From NCBI RefSeq assembly GCF_000482325.1, contig NZ_KI535296.1, positions 262,854-326,853 on the forward strand: 64,000 nt of DNA, written 5' to 3'. Below the pieces are notes generated by a model. That model did no database searches and was not told the origin of the DNA. It saw nothing but the letters and a program-made list of their open reading frames with translations. Origin of the DNA: Bacillus sp. UNC438CL73TsuS30 (GTDB lineage: Bacteria > Bacillota > Bacilli > Bacillales > Cytobacillaceae). Each line of letters starts with the position of its first letter. The first letter of the stretch is position 1. Made by a program: the position numbers and the translations under genes. This document shows, in pieces, positions 26,316-35,790 of the stretch.

Positions 26316-26678
26316 GTGAAGAAAAAGCTACTTACATTATTATTGGGAACTTCCCTAGTAATGGGACTTGCTGCATGCGGCGGCGGTTCGGACACATCTA
26401 AAGACAAAGATACAACGACCAAAACTACAGACACAAGTGGCGGTGGAAATGATGTTGCAGCTGCAGCTGAGAAAATCACGGCTCAAAAATGCTCAAGCTG
26501 CCATGGTGAAAACCTTAAGGGGGCTGTGGGTCCAAACTTAACAAAGATTGGATCTAAGTATTCAAAGGATCAAATTTTAGACATTCTTAAAAACGGGAAA
26601 TCCGGCGGAATGCCTGCTGGCTTAATTTCCGGCGATGATGCTGACAAAGTGGCTACATGGCTTGCGTCAAAAAAATAG
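26316..26678 (+). CDS. cccB: Cytochrome c-551, lipoprotein type
   Basis: A 120-residue monoheme cytochrome c lipoprotein, an electron carrier on the outer face of the membrane serving the cytochrome oxidase branch. Lipobox LAAC after an N-terminal hydrophobic segment; Ser/Thr/Asp-rich linker; heme motif CSSCH in AQKCSSCHGENLKG; distal Met ligand in GGMPAGLISG. The GTG at 26316, 7 bases after GAAGGGGGA, is preferred to the in-frame ATG at 26286. It is a separate class from the multiheme proteins at 11.5-19.8 kb. Confidence 0.93.
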   Translation: MKKKLLTLLLGTSLVMGLAACGGGSDTSKDKDTTTKTTDTSGGGNDVAAAAEKITAQKCSSCHGENLKGAVGPNLTKIGSKYSKDQILDILKNGKSGGMPAGLISGDDADKVATWLASKK

Positions 26679-26978
26679 TTATTTGAGGAAAAACGTTCTG
26701 TTTTATCACAGAGCGTTTTTTTTTATGCAGAAATATGAAGAAAAATGTCGAAGTTTGTTACACCTGAAACTGTAGAATTAGCGGGAAAAGCGTCTATTCT
26801 TGTATTCTTTGAAAAGAAACTGTAATATATTTATCGCTTTTAATAGTGTTTGATGATGTTATAATAGGGCTATGCGAAATTTTGCACGTTTTGAATAGTA
26901 TTTTGCGGCCTTTTGCAAAAAATAAAAGATTATTGTCGAATTAACTTCATTCTCAATAACTTTCCTACAGGTGATTAA
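26679..26978. other. cccB-ftsE intergenic region
   Basis: 300 bases: the cccB terminator, then an AT-rich stretch with TATAAT at 26860-26865, a plausible -10 of the ftsEX promoter; the -35 is unclear. Confidence 0.55.
26690..26724 (+). terminator. Intrinsic terminator of cccB
   Basis: AAACGTTCTG pairs with CAGAGCGTTT (one wobble) and nine Ts follow. Confidence 0.87.
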
Positions 26979-27665
26979 ATGATAGAAATGCAAGAAGTAT
27001 ACAAGAAATACCCAAATGGTGTATCCGCCATTAATGGGATTGATGTTCGAATTAATCAAGGTGAATTTGTCTATGTGGTAGGACCCAGCGGTGCAGGGAA
27101 ATCCACTTTCATTAAAATGATGTACCGTGAAGAGGTTCCTACTTCCGGAACGATCACGATGAATGGTGTCAATTTAGCAAAATTAAAGATGAGAAAGGTT
27201 CCGATTTTTCGCAGAAATCTTGGCGTTGTCTTCCAAGACTATAAGCTTCTGCCTACCTTGACTGTCTATGAAAATATTGCCTTTGCCCTTGAGGTGATTG
27301 AGGCACAGCCTAAGTATATTAAAAAGCGGGTCATGGAGGTTCTCGACCTCGTTAATTTAAAGCATAAGGCAAGAATGCTTCCGACAGAGCTTTCAGGTGG
27401 GGAACAGCAGCGTGTGTCAATCGCTCGTTCCATTGTAAATTCACCGAAGGTTGTGATTGCTGACGAGCCAACTGGTAACTTGGATCCGGATACATCATGG
27501 GAAATCATGAAAATATTTGAAGAAATTAATAATCGCGGAACCACTGTTGTAATGGCGACCCACAACAAAGAAATTGTTAATACAATCCAACATCGCGTTA
27601 TCGCCATCGAAGGCGGAAAAATTGTTCGTGATGAACAAAGGGGTGAATACGGTTATGAAAATTAG
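26979..27665 (+). CDS. ftsE: Cell-division ABC transporter ATPase FtsE
   Basis: A 228-residue ATPase that, with FtsX, transmits ATP hydrolysis across the membrane to switch on a peptidoglycan hydrolase. Walker A GPSGAGKST, signature LSGGEQQRVSIAR, Walker B VVIADEPTGNLD and the H-loop ATH are all present. ftsX overlaps the end by 11 bases, which implies coupled translation. Confidence 0.96.
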   Translation: MIEMQEVYKKYPNGVSAINGIDVRINQGEFVYVVGPSGAGKSTFIKMMYREEVPTSGTITMNGVNLAKLKMRKVPIFRRNLGVVFQDYKLLPTLTVYENIAFALEVIEAQPKYIKKRVMEVLDLVNLKHKARMLPTELSGGEQQRVSIARSIVNSPKVVIADEPTGNLDPDTSWEIMKIFEEINNRGTTVVMATHNKEIVNTIQHRVIAIEGGKIVRDEQRGEYGYEN

Positions 27666-28548
27666 AACCATTGGCCGTCATGCCCGCGAAAGTTTAAAAA
27701 GTATCGGCAGGAATGGATGGATGACATTTGCATCCGTTAGTGCTGTTACTGTTACCCTCATTTTAGTCGGTGTCTTTTTTGTGATTATGATGAATCTCAA
27801 TAAAGTGGCCCAAACGATTGAAGAAGACGTGCAAATCCGCGTTCACATCGATGTTGCCGCAAATAAAGCCGATCAGCAAAAATTACAGAGCGAACTCGAG
27901 GCCATTCCTGAAGTAAAAAGTGTGAAATTCTCATCAAAAAAAGAGGAATTAAAGGACTTAATTAAGGGACTTGGCGAAGAAGGAAAGGCATTTAAGCTTT
28001 TTGAACAAGATAACCCGCTTAATGATGTTTTTATTGTCAAAACGAAAAATCCAACCGATACCATGTTAGTCGCAAAGAAAATTGAAAAATTTAATTTTGT
28101 TGCAAAAGTAAAATATGGACAAGGCAGTGTAGAAAAGTTATTTAAATTTATTAAGGCAAGCCGAAACGTTGGTATCGTCTTAATTATTGGTCTATTTTTT
28201 ACAGCCATCTTCTTAATTTCAAATACAATAAAAATTACCATTATTGCGAGAAGAAGAGAAATCAAGATTATGAGACTAGTAGGAGCAACCAATAATTTTA
28301 TTCGCTGGCCATTTTTCTTGGAAGGCCTATGGCTGGGAATATTAGGCTCTATTTTGCCTATCATTTTGATTTCGATTGCCTACTATAACGCATATGATTA
28401 TCTGGCTCCAAAACTTGCCGGTAATTTTATGCAAATTCTTCCTTACAAACCATTTGTCTACCAAGTATCTGGCATGCTGATACTCATGGGTGCGTTAATT
28501 GGTATTTGGGGAAGCGTTATGTCTGTAAGAAAATTCTTGAAGGTTTAG
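27655..28548 (+). CDS. ftsX: Cell-division ABC transporter permease FtsX
   Basis: A 297-residue permease with four membrane segments (about 25-45, 180-200, 225-250, 270-290) and an extracellular domain between the first two (about 46-170) that contacts the hydrolase. The start at 27655 is inside the end of ftsE, after AAAGGGGTGA. The family start MKIRTIGRHARESLKSI supports it. Confidence 0.96.
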   Translation: MKIRTIGRHARESLKSIGRNGWMTFASVSAVTVTLILVGVFFVIMMNLNKVAQTIEEDVQIRVHIDVAANKADQQKLQSELEAIPEVKSVKFSSKKEELKDLIKGLGEEGKAFKLFEQDNPLNDVFIVKTKNPTDTMLVAKKIEKFNFVAKVKYGQGSVEKLFKFIKASRNVGIVLIIGLFFTAIFLISNTIKITIIARRREIKIMRLVGATNNFIRWPFFLEGLWLGILGSILPIILISIAYYNAYDYLAPKLAGNFMQILPYKPFVYQVSGMLILMGALIGIWGSVMSVRKFLKV

Positions 28549-28555
28549 ATTTTTT

Positions 28556-28592
28556 GAGGAAGGGTTCTTTACTGCACCCTTCCTTCCTTTAT
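28556..28592 (+). terminator. Hairpin between ftsX and the M23 hydrolase gene
   Basis: A perfect 8-bp stem GGAAGGGT / ACCCTTCC followed by a T-rich stretch. It may be a partial terminator, reducing expression of the downstream gene. Confidence 0.6.
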
Positions 28593-28639
28593 TAAAAAAA
28601 GATTTACATAGATTGCAAGGGAAAGGAGAGGATAGGACA

Positions 28640-29923
28640 ATGAAAAAATCAGTTGTTGCATTTACAGTTGCAGCTTCAATGGGAATAGGCAGTTTATTTA
28701 CGGGAAATCCCCTTGTAACAGAAGCAGCTTCTATTTCAAATTTAAAAGATAAACAAAATGAAATTCACAATAAACGTTCAAATTTAAAGTCCGATATCAA
28801 TGATGCCAATACAACAATCAATGATCTACAAGGTCAGCAGGCAAATGTAAAGTCTGAGATGAAACGCCTCGATTTTGCCATTGGAGATACCAATGCAAAG
28901 ATTCGTGAAAAGATGGATAAAATTGGCGAGACCCAAGGCAAGATCAATCAGCTTCAGGGAGAAATTAAAGTCATTGCGAACCGGATGGAGCAACGCAATA
29001 ATTTATTAAAAGAGCGTGCACGTAATTATCAAGAAACGGGCGGGATGATCAATTATATTGATGTGCTGATGGGTGCAAAAAACTTCAGCGATTTCATTGA
29101 CCGAGCCAATGCCGTTGCAACCATTATGGAAGCCGACCAGGAATTATTAAAACAGGCGGAGATGGACAAAAAAGAATTGGAAGAAAAACGGACGAAGGTA
29201 GAAGAAGATTTGGCCAATCTCCAAGAGATGAAGAGCGAATTAGAACAAATGAATAAGCAATTGAGTACGCAGAGGGCTGAAAAAGATAAATTGCTTTCAA
29301 AACTCGTTCGGAAAGAAAAAGAAGTTCATGAAGGAAAACTAGCATTAGAAGAGGAAGAGCAAATCCTTGCCGGGCAGGAGGCAGCGGTTCAAAAAGCTAT
29401 TCAATTGGAAAAGGATCGCCAAGCAGCTGCAGCACAAGCAGCCAAAGCAGCGCAAACTCCTGCACAGCCTAGTGGCGGTGGGGCTTCTGGTAAAGCACCG
29501 GCAATCTCGGGCGGCACCTTCACGAGACCTGCTTCTGGCATCATAAGCTCCGGATTTGGGACACGTCCTGGATTCCGCCCAGGTGAATTTCACTACGGAG
29601 TCGATATTGCCAATCATGCATCGAATGTACCGATTCTAGCCGCGGCAGATGGAGTCGTAATTCGTTCCTATTATTCTAACAGTTATGGAAACTGTATTTT
29701 CATTTCGCATTCAATAAATGGACAAGTTTATACAACGGTTTATGCCCATATGGAAGCTCGTTTGGCCGAGACAGGTGCTGTCGTGAAGAAGGGGCAGCAA
29801 ATTGGAATTATGGGAAGTACCGGTGATTCTACCGGTCAGCACTTGCATTTTGAACTTCATAGAGGGCAATGGGTGCCGGATCGTCATAACGCCATCAATC
29901 CTGTGGGAATCGTGCCACTTTAA
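28640..29923 (+). CDS. Secreted coiled-coil M23 peptidase (EnvC/PcsB-like)
   Basis: A 427-residue exported peptidoglycan hydrolase or hydrolase activator. Signal peptide (about 1-30, cleavage near TEAAS), a long coiled coil (about 35-260), an Ala/Gln/Pro linker and a C-terminal M23 LytM domain (about 305-420) with the zinc ligands in HYGVDIAN and HLHFELH, so catalysis should be intact. The coiled-coil-plus-hydrolase layout directly after ftsEX is that of FtsEX-gated partners (EnvC, PcsB, RipC, CwlO), so FtsX is the inferred controller. ATG 28640 follows GAAAGGAGAGG. Confidence 0.92.
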   Translation: MKKSVVAFTVAASMGIGSLFTGNPLVTEAASISNLKDKQNEIHNKRSNLKSDINDANTTINDLQGQQANVKSEMKRLDFAIGDTNAKIREKMDKIGETQGKINQLQGEIKVIANRMEQRNNLLKERARNYQETGGMINYIDVLMGAKNFSDFIDRANAVATIMEADQELLKQAEMDKKELEEKRTKVEEDLANLQEMKSELEQMNKQLSTQRAEKDKLLSKLVRKEKEVHEGKLALEEEEQILAGQEAAVQKAIQLEKDRQAAAAQAAKAAQTPAQPSGGGASGKAPAISGGTFTRPASGIISSGFGTRPGFRPGEFHYGVDIANHASNVPILAAADGVVIRSYYSNSYGNCIFISHSINGQVYTTVYAHMEARLAETGAVVKKGQQIGIMGSTGDSTGQHLHFELHRGQWVPDRHNAINPVGIVPL

Positions 29924-29955
29924 TGGAAGAAGCTAAGCTTCTTCCATTTTTTTTG
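29924..29955 (+). terminator. Intrinsic terminator of the M23 gene
   Basis: A perfect 11-bp palindrome (arms TGGAAGAAGCT / AGCTTCTTCCA) followed by eight Ts. Confidence 0.92.
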
Positions 29956-30078
29956 TTTCTTGTTATCTAAAATCATATCTTGTCCCCTTGAATCATATAA
30001 GTTAATAAATAGGCTGAAATGTGGCGCCTTTTAAAATGTAAATGGACAGGCAGTTTTCGCCAAAGGAGGGACGAGAGC

Positions 30079-31518
30079 TTGAATCGAAAATGGATTGCCC
30101 TAATGATGACGGGTTCGCTTTTAACAGGGGCAGGAGGGACCTATGCTGCGATGCAATGGGTAGAAAAGCCAAATGAGAATTCCGTCCTTGATAACAAGGA
30201 TCATGCATCACTGGCAAATGATACAGAAAATCTAGAAAAAGTAGACCAGGCCTACGATTTAATTTTAAATCGATATGTCGAAAAGGTGGATCGCAATAAA
30301 CTGGTTGAAGGAGCCATTCAAGGGATGCTTTCGACATTAAATGATCCATATTCGGTTTATATGGATAAAGAAACCGCTAAGCAATTTACTCAAACATTGG
30401 ACTCCTCTTTTGAAGGCATTGGTGCGGAGGTTGGAATGGAAGATGGGAAAATTGTGATTGTTTCCCCATTTAAAGGCTCTCCTGCTGAAAAAGCCGGATT
30501 AAAACCGCATGATCAAATTTTGAAGGTGGACGGGAAGAGTGTGCAGGGGCTTGACTTAAATAAAGCTACCTTAAAAATCCGCGGCAAAAAAGGAACAACT
30601 GTAAAATTGGAAATTGCTAGACCATCGCTTAAAGACCCGATTACCATTGAAGTCATGAGGGATGAAATTCCGCTTGAAACCGTACATTCCTCTACAAAGG
30701 AACAGAACGGGAAAAAGATTGGCTACCTTCAGGTAACTTCCTTCTCTGAAAATACGGCTGCGGATTTTAAAAAGGAATTGGGCTCACTTGAAGACAATCA
30801 TATTGCAGGGTTGATTATTGATGTTCGCGGAAACCCGGGCGGATATTTAAACAGTGTTGAAACTATTTTAAAGGAATTTGTCCCAAAAGATAAGCCGATG
30901 GTTCAAATTGAAAAGAGAAATGGCGATAGAGAACGATTTTTCTCTTCTTTAAAAGAGAAGAAGGAATATCCGGTGGTTGTTCTTGTTGATAAAGGCAGCG
31001 CATCTGCATCCGAAATCTTGGCTGGGGCTTTAAAAGAGGCAGATGGGTATCAACTGGTAGGTGAAACTACTTTTGGAAAAGGAACGGTTCAGCAGCCCGT
31101 TTCGATGGGGGATGGCAGTAATATTAAATTAACCCTATTTAAGTGGCTGACTCCAGATGGAAATTGGATTCATAAAAAAGGAATTAAGCCGGATGTGGAG
31201 ATTAAGCAGCCGGAAATATTCCATACCCATCCGATTCAGGTTACCGAGCCGCTCGCGCAGGATATGAATAATGAACAAGTAAAGAATGCTCAAGAAATAT
31301 TAACCGGACTGGGATTTTCTCCTGGACGTAACGATGGATATTTTAGTGCTGAAACCACAGCTGCCGTAAAAGGATTCCAACAATATAATGGTTTACAGGC
31401 AACAGGAAAAATCGATTCCATCACAGCAGCAAAGCTTGAAGAATCAGCTATTAAGGAAATGAAAAAAGAGAAAAACGATCTGCAGCTTCAAATTGCTTTA
31501 AGGATTGCTGCCAAATAA
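30079..31518 (+). CDS. ctpB: Carboxy-terminal processing serine protease CtpB
   Basis: A 479-residue S41 protease; in B. subtilis it cleaves SpoIVFA to trigger sigma-K activation during sporulation. One N-terminal membrane anchor (about 5-25), a PDZ domain (about 115-185, FEGIGAEVGMEDGKIVIV), the protease core with Ser309 (KGSASASEIL) and Lys334 (TFGKGTVQ) at the same numbers as B. subtilis CtpB, and a C-terminal peptidoglycan-binding domain (about 410-460). The TTG at 30079, 9 bases after AAGGAGGG, is chosen over an upstream ATG without a ribosome site. Confidence 0.95.
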   Translation: MNRKWIALMMTGSLLTGAGGTYAAMQWVEKPNENSVLDNKDHASLANDTENLEKVDQAYDLILNRYVEKVDRNKLVEGAIQGMLSTLNDPYSVYMDKETAKQFTQTLDSSFEGIGAEVGMEDGKIVIVSPFKGSPAEKAGLKPHDQILKVDGKSVQGLDLNKATLKIRGKKGTTVKLEIARPSLKDPITIEVMRDEIPLETVHSSTKEQNGKKIGYLQVTSFSENTAADFKKELGSLEDNHIAGLIIDVRGNPGGYLNSVETILKEFVPKDKPMVQIEKRNGDRERFFSSLKEKKEYPVVVLVDKGSASASEILAGALKEADGYQLVGETTFGKGTVQQPVSMGDGSNIKLTLFKWLTPDGNWIHKKGIKPDVEIKQPEIFHTHPIQVTEPLAQDMNNEQVKNAQEILTGLGFSPGRNDGYFSAETTAAVKGFQQYNGLQATGKIDSITAAKLEESAIKEMKKEKNDLQLQIALRIAAK

Positions 31519-31554
31519 AGAAACAACGACCTCGGTCGTTGTTTCTTTATTTTC
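31518..31554 (+). terminator. Intrinsic terminator of ctpB
   Basis: A 12-bp stem (AGAAACAACGAC / GTCGTTGTTTCT) with a 4-base loop and a T-rich tail. Confidence 0.88.
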
Positions 31555-31777
31555 ATTTTTTGACAATTTTATTAACTTTTGGAGAATCCTAGGGAATTTC
31601 CGCGGAAATAGTAAGAACCGAATGAAATAAAATATTTACTAATGGGCGGAACTGTATTTTTTGTCCAATTTCAAGAAACTAGCAATAGGTTTTATAGCGG
31701 CAATTTGATAAAATAGATTTTAAGAGACTTTGCAGAATAGATTGAGAGATTTATTTATAAAGGCAGGTGGCAAAAAA

Positions 31778-32974
31778 TTGGCGCAAATATGGTTGGTAGA
31801 ACTGCTAAAAGGAATTGGCAAGTTATTTCTACATCCCATTTTTTATTATCTTCTATTCTTATCAGCAATTTTAGGGGTAATGAGAGTAAAGCGGGAACGG
31901 AAAAATTTCCATGTTCGGGCGCATGATGCTTATTTTGAGCTTCGGCAGCTATTTCCTCTGGGGATCATGGTTGGTCTTTCACTTTCGATTGTTTCCATTT
32001 TGGCGGGCATTGTAGTTCCGTTTGCTGCAATTGTTCTCACTGCTGCCTTTACGTTATTGTGGAGTTTTACTGCAAATATTCGGTTGATGTCACCCGTTTA
32101 CACAGTTGGTGCGGCATTTTTTGCTTTAATCATCATGACAGAAAATAAATGGTCAATACCCGTTTTTTCACAAACGTTTCATTCGCTTGACCAAAAGGTA
32201 TATCCGTCAGTAGTGGTAGTATTGGCACTTTTATTTATTGCCGAGGGAGTCATGATTGCTAAGAACGGCAGTAAAGGGACCTCTCCCAAACTGGTAAAAA
32301 GTAAACGGGGTCAGAGTGTTGGGGCCCATGAGGTAAAACGATTATGGTTTTTACCGTTATTTCTCCTCGTGCCGGGGGATGCACTTAGCCTCCCGTTCGA
32401 TTGGTGGCCAGTTTTTCATGTCGGTGCTGAAAAGTACTCGCTCATACTTGTTCCCTTTGCGATCGGTTTTCAACAGCAAATCCAAGGGATGCTTCCAAAA
32501 GCAGCCATTCAGCTTTATGGACGACGTGTAATTGTACTTGGATCGATAATCGCGATTCTTTCCATTGTGGGCTGGTGGTATCCGCTTCTGTCGATTATTG
32601 TTGCTGCATTTGCAGTGATTTCCCGTGAGTCATTAGCATTAATCCAAAAATTGAAGGATGATAGTCTGCCATTTTATTTTTCAAAAAAGAATAATGGTTT
32701 GATGATTCTTGGGATTATTCCGGATTCCCCTGCAAGTAAAATGGAATTGAAGGTGGGAGAACTTGTAACAAAGGTCAATAGTGTTGCTACTTATAACGAA
32801 AAGACCTTTTATGAAGCGCTGCAAAAAAACCGCGCTCATTGTAAACTCGAGGTTCTCGATACAAATGGAGAGATTCGTTTTGTCCAGAGAGCTTTATACG
32901 AGGGTGATCATCACGAACTCGGCATCCTTTTTGTTCAGGATGAACGGAAGTTTGACGATGAGAAAATCAGCTAA
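31778..32974 (+). CDS. minJ: Division-site topology protein MinJ
   Basis: A 398-residue polytopic membrane protein that bridges DivIVA and MinCD at poles and septa. Several hydrophobic segments (six to eight) cover residues 10-285, and a cytosolic PDZ domain (about 300-390: GLMILGIIPDSPASKMELKVGELVTKVN) ends the protein. The TTG at 31778 has AGGTGG 7 bases upstream and yields LAQIWLVELLKGIGKLFLHP, aligned with the family N-terminus. swrA, which precedes minJ in B. subtilis, is not here. Confidence 0.9.
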   Translation: MAQIWLVELLKGIGKLFLHPIFYYLLFLSAILGVMRVKRERKNFHVRAHDAYFELRQLFPLGIMVGLSLSIVSILAGIVVPFAAIVLTAAFTLLWSFTANIRLMSPVYTVGAAFFALIIMTENKWSIPVFSQTFHSLDQKVYPSVVVVLALLFIAEGVMIAKNGSKGTSPKLVKSKRGQSVGAHEVKRLWFLPLFLLVPGDALSLPFDWWPVFHVGAEKYSLILVPFAIGFQQQIQGMLPKAAIQLYGRRVIVLGSIIAILSIVGWWYPLLSIIVAAFAVISRESLALIQKLKDDSLPFYFSKKNNGLMILGIIPDSPASKMELKVGELVTKVNSVATYNEKTFYEALQKNRAHCKLEVLDTNGEIRFVQRALYEGDHHELGILFVQDERKFDDEKIS

Positions 32975-33003
32975 AAAAGAACCTGAAAATGGTTCTTTTT
33001 TTT
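32973..33003 (+). terminator. Intrinsic terminator of minJ
   Basis: AAAAAAGAACC / GGTTCTTTTTTTT stem with a 7-base loop, starting at the stop codon. Confidence 0.88.
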
Positions 33004-33055
33004 GTGTCACAGCCATTGGTCCAAGTTTTTAAGGTAATGACATCCAAGAAAAAGA

Positions 33056-33105
33056 TTGACATTCAAACAGTGGTTTGAATATCATATAATCAAACGAATA
33101 TTTGA
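33056..33105 (+). promoter_or_regulatory. cadC promoter with two CadC-type operators
   Basis: TTGACA at 33056-33061 with a TATCAT/TATAAT region at 33080-33090. Two inverted repeats are present: ATTCAAAC/GTTTGAAT at 33061-33080 (perfect 8-bp arms, four-base loop) lies between -35 and -10; TCAAACGAATATTTGA at 33090-33105 differs by two bases from the staphylococcal plasmid cad operator core as I recall it. Both would be blocked by CadC until metal binds. Confidence 0.8.
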
Positions 33106-33123
33106 ATATAAGAAGGTGAAGGC

Positions 33124-33507
33124 ATGAAAGAACAGGATGTTTGTGAAATAACCTGTGTTGATTCCGATAAAACTACTCGTGTTCAGCAACATCTTCAGAA
33201 TCGAAATATCGCAGACGTAGCGAAAATCTTTAAAGCGTTAGCCGATGAAACGAGAATGAAAATTGCTTATGCCCTGACCCTGGAAGAAGAACTTTGTGTA
33301 TGTGATGTGGCGAATATTGTCGGAGCAACCACCGCGACTGCTTCACATCACCTACGCAATTTAAAGGGTTTAGGTCTTGCAAAATATCGAAAAGAGGGAA
33401 AACTTGTCTATTATTCCCTTGATGACGATCATGTAAAACAACTCATTCACATTGCCTTTGCCCATCAGGAAGAGGTGGCTGACCGTGAATCAGTTTCAGT
33501 TAAGTAA
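33124..33507 (+). CDS. cadC: ArsR/SmtB metal-sensing repressor CadC
   Basis: A 127-residue winged-helix repressor for the cadmium efflux operon. Cysteines at residues 7, 11, 58 and 60 coincide with the four Cd/Pb ligands of S. aureus CadC (C7, C11, C58, C60). The alpha-5 recognition helix is ATTATASHHLRNLKGLGL and the wing EGKLVYYSL. It starts after AGAAGGTGAAGGC and lies 36 bases before cadA, under the operators just upstream. Confidence 0.94.
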   Translation: MKEQDVCEITCVDSDKTTRVQQHLQNRNIADVAKIFKALADETRMKIAYALTLEEELCVCDVANIVGATTATASHHLRNLKGLGLAKYRKEGKLVYYSLDDDHVKQLIHIAFAHQEEVADRESVSVK

Positions 33508-33543
33508 ACACCTGAATACAACAGAGAAAAGAGGTGGACAGCT

Positions 33544-35613
33544 TTGAGTGAAGAGAAAACGATTTACCGTGTGCAAGGATTTTCCTGAGCAGGCTGTGCC
33601 GCAAAGTTCGAAAAGAACGTAAAACACCTGGATGGTGTTACGGACGCAAGTGTAAATTTTGGTGCTTCAAAGCTAACAGTCTATGGAAATGCCAGCATAG
33701 AAGAATTAGAACAGGCAGGGGCTTTTGAAAAGCTAAACCTTTTTCCTGAAAAAGAAAAACAGAAGCCAGCTCCAAAAATCCCATTTTGGAAACGATATTT
33801 TTCTCTTGGCCTTTCACTGCTGTTCCTGATTGCAGGGTCTGTTTTTTCCGAAAACCTTCTGTTGGCAGCTGCTATTTTAATAGGTGGATTTTCCCTTTTT
33901 AAAACAGGTTTGAAAAATTTAATCCAGCTTGATTTTGATATGAAAACCCTTATGACCATAGCCATCGTGGGTGCGGCTATTATTGGTGAATGGCGGGAAG
34001 GGGCGGTTGTGGTGATCCTGTTCGCCATCAGCGAAGTTCTCGAAAGCTATTCAATGGATAAAGCGCGCGCGTCGATTCGCTCGCTTATGCAAATGGCGCC
34101 TACAGAGGCATTGGTCATCCGTAACAACCAGGAAATGACTCTCCAAGCTGAGGATATAGAAATCGAGGACATCATGCTCGTCAAACCGGGAGACAGGATT
34201 GCTATGGATGGAGTAGTTATAGAAGGATTGTCTACCGTCAATCAAGCGGCCATCACCGGTGAATCCGTTCCGATTGAAAAAACAGTTGGAACTGAGGTGT
34301 TTGCCGGGACACTTAATGAAGAAGGTTTTCTAAAAGTAAAGGTGACCAAATTAAGCGAAGATACAACCATTGCCAAAATCATCCATTTAGTCGAAGAAGC
34401 GCAGGGAGAAAAGGCACCTTCTCAGCGATTTGTTGACCGCTTCGCAAAATACTATACTCCGGTTATTATCCTAATTGCTGCCTTGACAGCTGTTCTTCCT
34501 CCACTTTTATTTCATGCAGATTGGAAAGAGTGGATCTACGAGGGGCTTGCGGTATTAGTTGTCGGCTGCCCGTGCGCACTTGTCATCTCGACCCCTGTTT
34601 CCATCGTGACCGCCATCGGAAACGCGGCAAGAAAAGGCGTGCTGATTAAAGGGGGAAGCTTTTTAGAAGAAGCTGGAGCCATCAAAGCTATTGCCTTCGA
34701 CAAAACTGGAACCTTAACAAAAGGGACACCAACTGTTACCGATTTTATTAACTATTGTGAAAAGGAACCTAATGAGGTGCTCGCCATCATTGCTGCCCTT
34801 GAAAGCCGGTCCCAGCACCCGCTTGCAGCCGCTATTTTAAAAAAGGCAGATCAGTTAAGGTATCAAGACATTGCTGTTGAAAATTTTATCTCCTCCACTG
34901 GAAAAGGTGTAACAGGAACTATTGAGGGTATTGAATATAAGTTCGGAAACTCGAAACTCTTTGATGTGATTCCGGATGAAGTCCATACACAGATCACAGT
35001 TCTTCAACGTCAGGGTAAAACGGTAATGATTGCCGGGACTCAAAAAGAAGTTTTAGCTTTGATTGCAGTAGCAGATGAGGTCCGTGACAGCAGCCGTGAG
35101 GTCATTTCACGTCTCCATCAACTTGGAATCGAACGGACGATCTTACTTACAGGAGACAATCATGCATCGGCTGAAGCAATCGGACAGTATACCGGCATTA
35201 AAAAAATGGAAGCTGAACTGCTTCCAGAGGATAAATTGAATTTGATCAAAAGCCTTAAACACCAGTTTGGCCGGGTTGCCATGGTAGGGGATGGTGTGAA
35301 CGATGCACCAGCATTGGCATCGGCAACAATCGGGATTGCTATGGGCGGAGCGGGCACGGACACAGCTCTCGAAACGGCTGACATTGCCTTAATGAACGAT
35401 GACCTAACGAAGCTTCCGTTCACGATTCACCTTAGCCGGAAAACATTAAAGATTATTAAGCAAAATATCACAATTTCAATTGTAATAAAACTAGTTGCGC
35501 TATTATTGGTCGTCCCTGGCTGGCTTACCCTATGGATTGCAATATTTGCGGATATGGGGACAACGATTTTGGTCACGTTAAACGGACTAAGGTTGTTAAG
35601 AGTGAAAGATTAG
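33544..35613 (+). CDS. cadA: Cd/Zn/Pb-exporting P-type ATPase CadA with in-frame UGA
   Basis: A P1B-type ATPase of 690 codons including the final stop. From TTG 33544 (AGAGGTGG upstream) the frame reads YRVQGFS-[UGA]-AGCAAKFEKNV: UGA at 33586-33588 (codon 15) stands where the family has the first Cys of the heavy-metal CXXC. The frame is otherwise intact to 35613: TGES (actuator), GCPCALVIS (metal-binding membrane CPC), AFDKTGTLTKG (phosphorylated Asp), SRSQHPLAAA and MVGDGVNDAPAL. Either the UGA is read through (selenocysteine in a UXXC motif would be the interesting case), or translation restarts downstream without the N-terminal domain, or it is a mutation or sequence error. Function of the core seems preserved. 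It follows cadC. Confidence 0.87.
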
Positions 35614-35790
35614 TGGCGGCTGCGGGTAAAAGTCCCAGCCCCCTAGTCAATGAATCGAAATAGGAAGTTGAGAAAAAATAACTTAATCGGAATTTTCCGT
35701 TTTAGCCAAGGATACAAAGTTCTTCAATGGATAGATAACAAAAGAGCCCCTTACTTCATACTGTAATGAGAGCTCTTAGGGGGGAATAAA
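35614..35790 (+). promoter_or_regulatory. Leader of the CDF exporter with alternative hairpins
   Basis: 177 bases between cadA and the exporter. A GGCTG/CAGCC-type hairpin at 35616-35641 follows cadA. At 35742-35784 two mutually exclusive pairings are possible: AAGAGC (35742) with GCTCTT (35772), or CCCCT (35747) with the ribosome site AGGGG (35778). The second would hide the start region of the next gene. A switch is a guess. Confidence 0.35.

Noticed and set aside
29971..30000. AATCATAT words 20 bases apart after the M23 gene as another repeat array
   Set aside because: Only two copies and a 20-base rather than 21-base step.
33862..35613. cadA as a shorter gene starting near 33862
   Set aside because: No ribosome site there, and the preceding frame encodes the family's N-terminal domain after a good TTG start; the UGA needs explaining instead.
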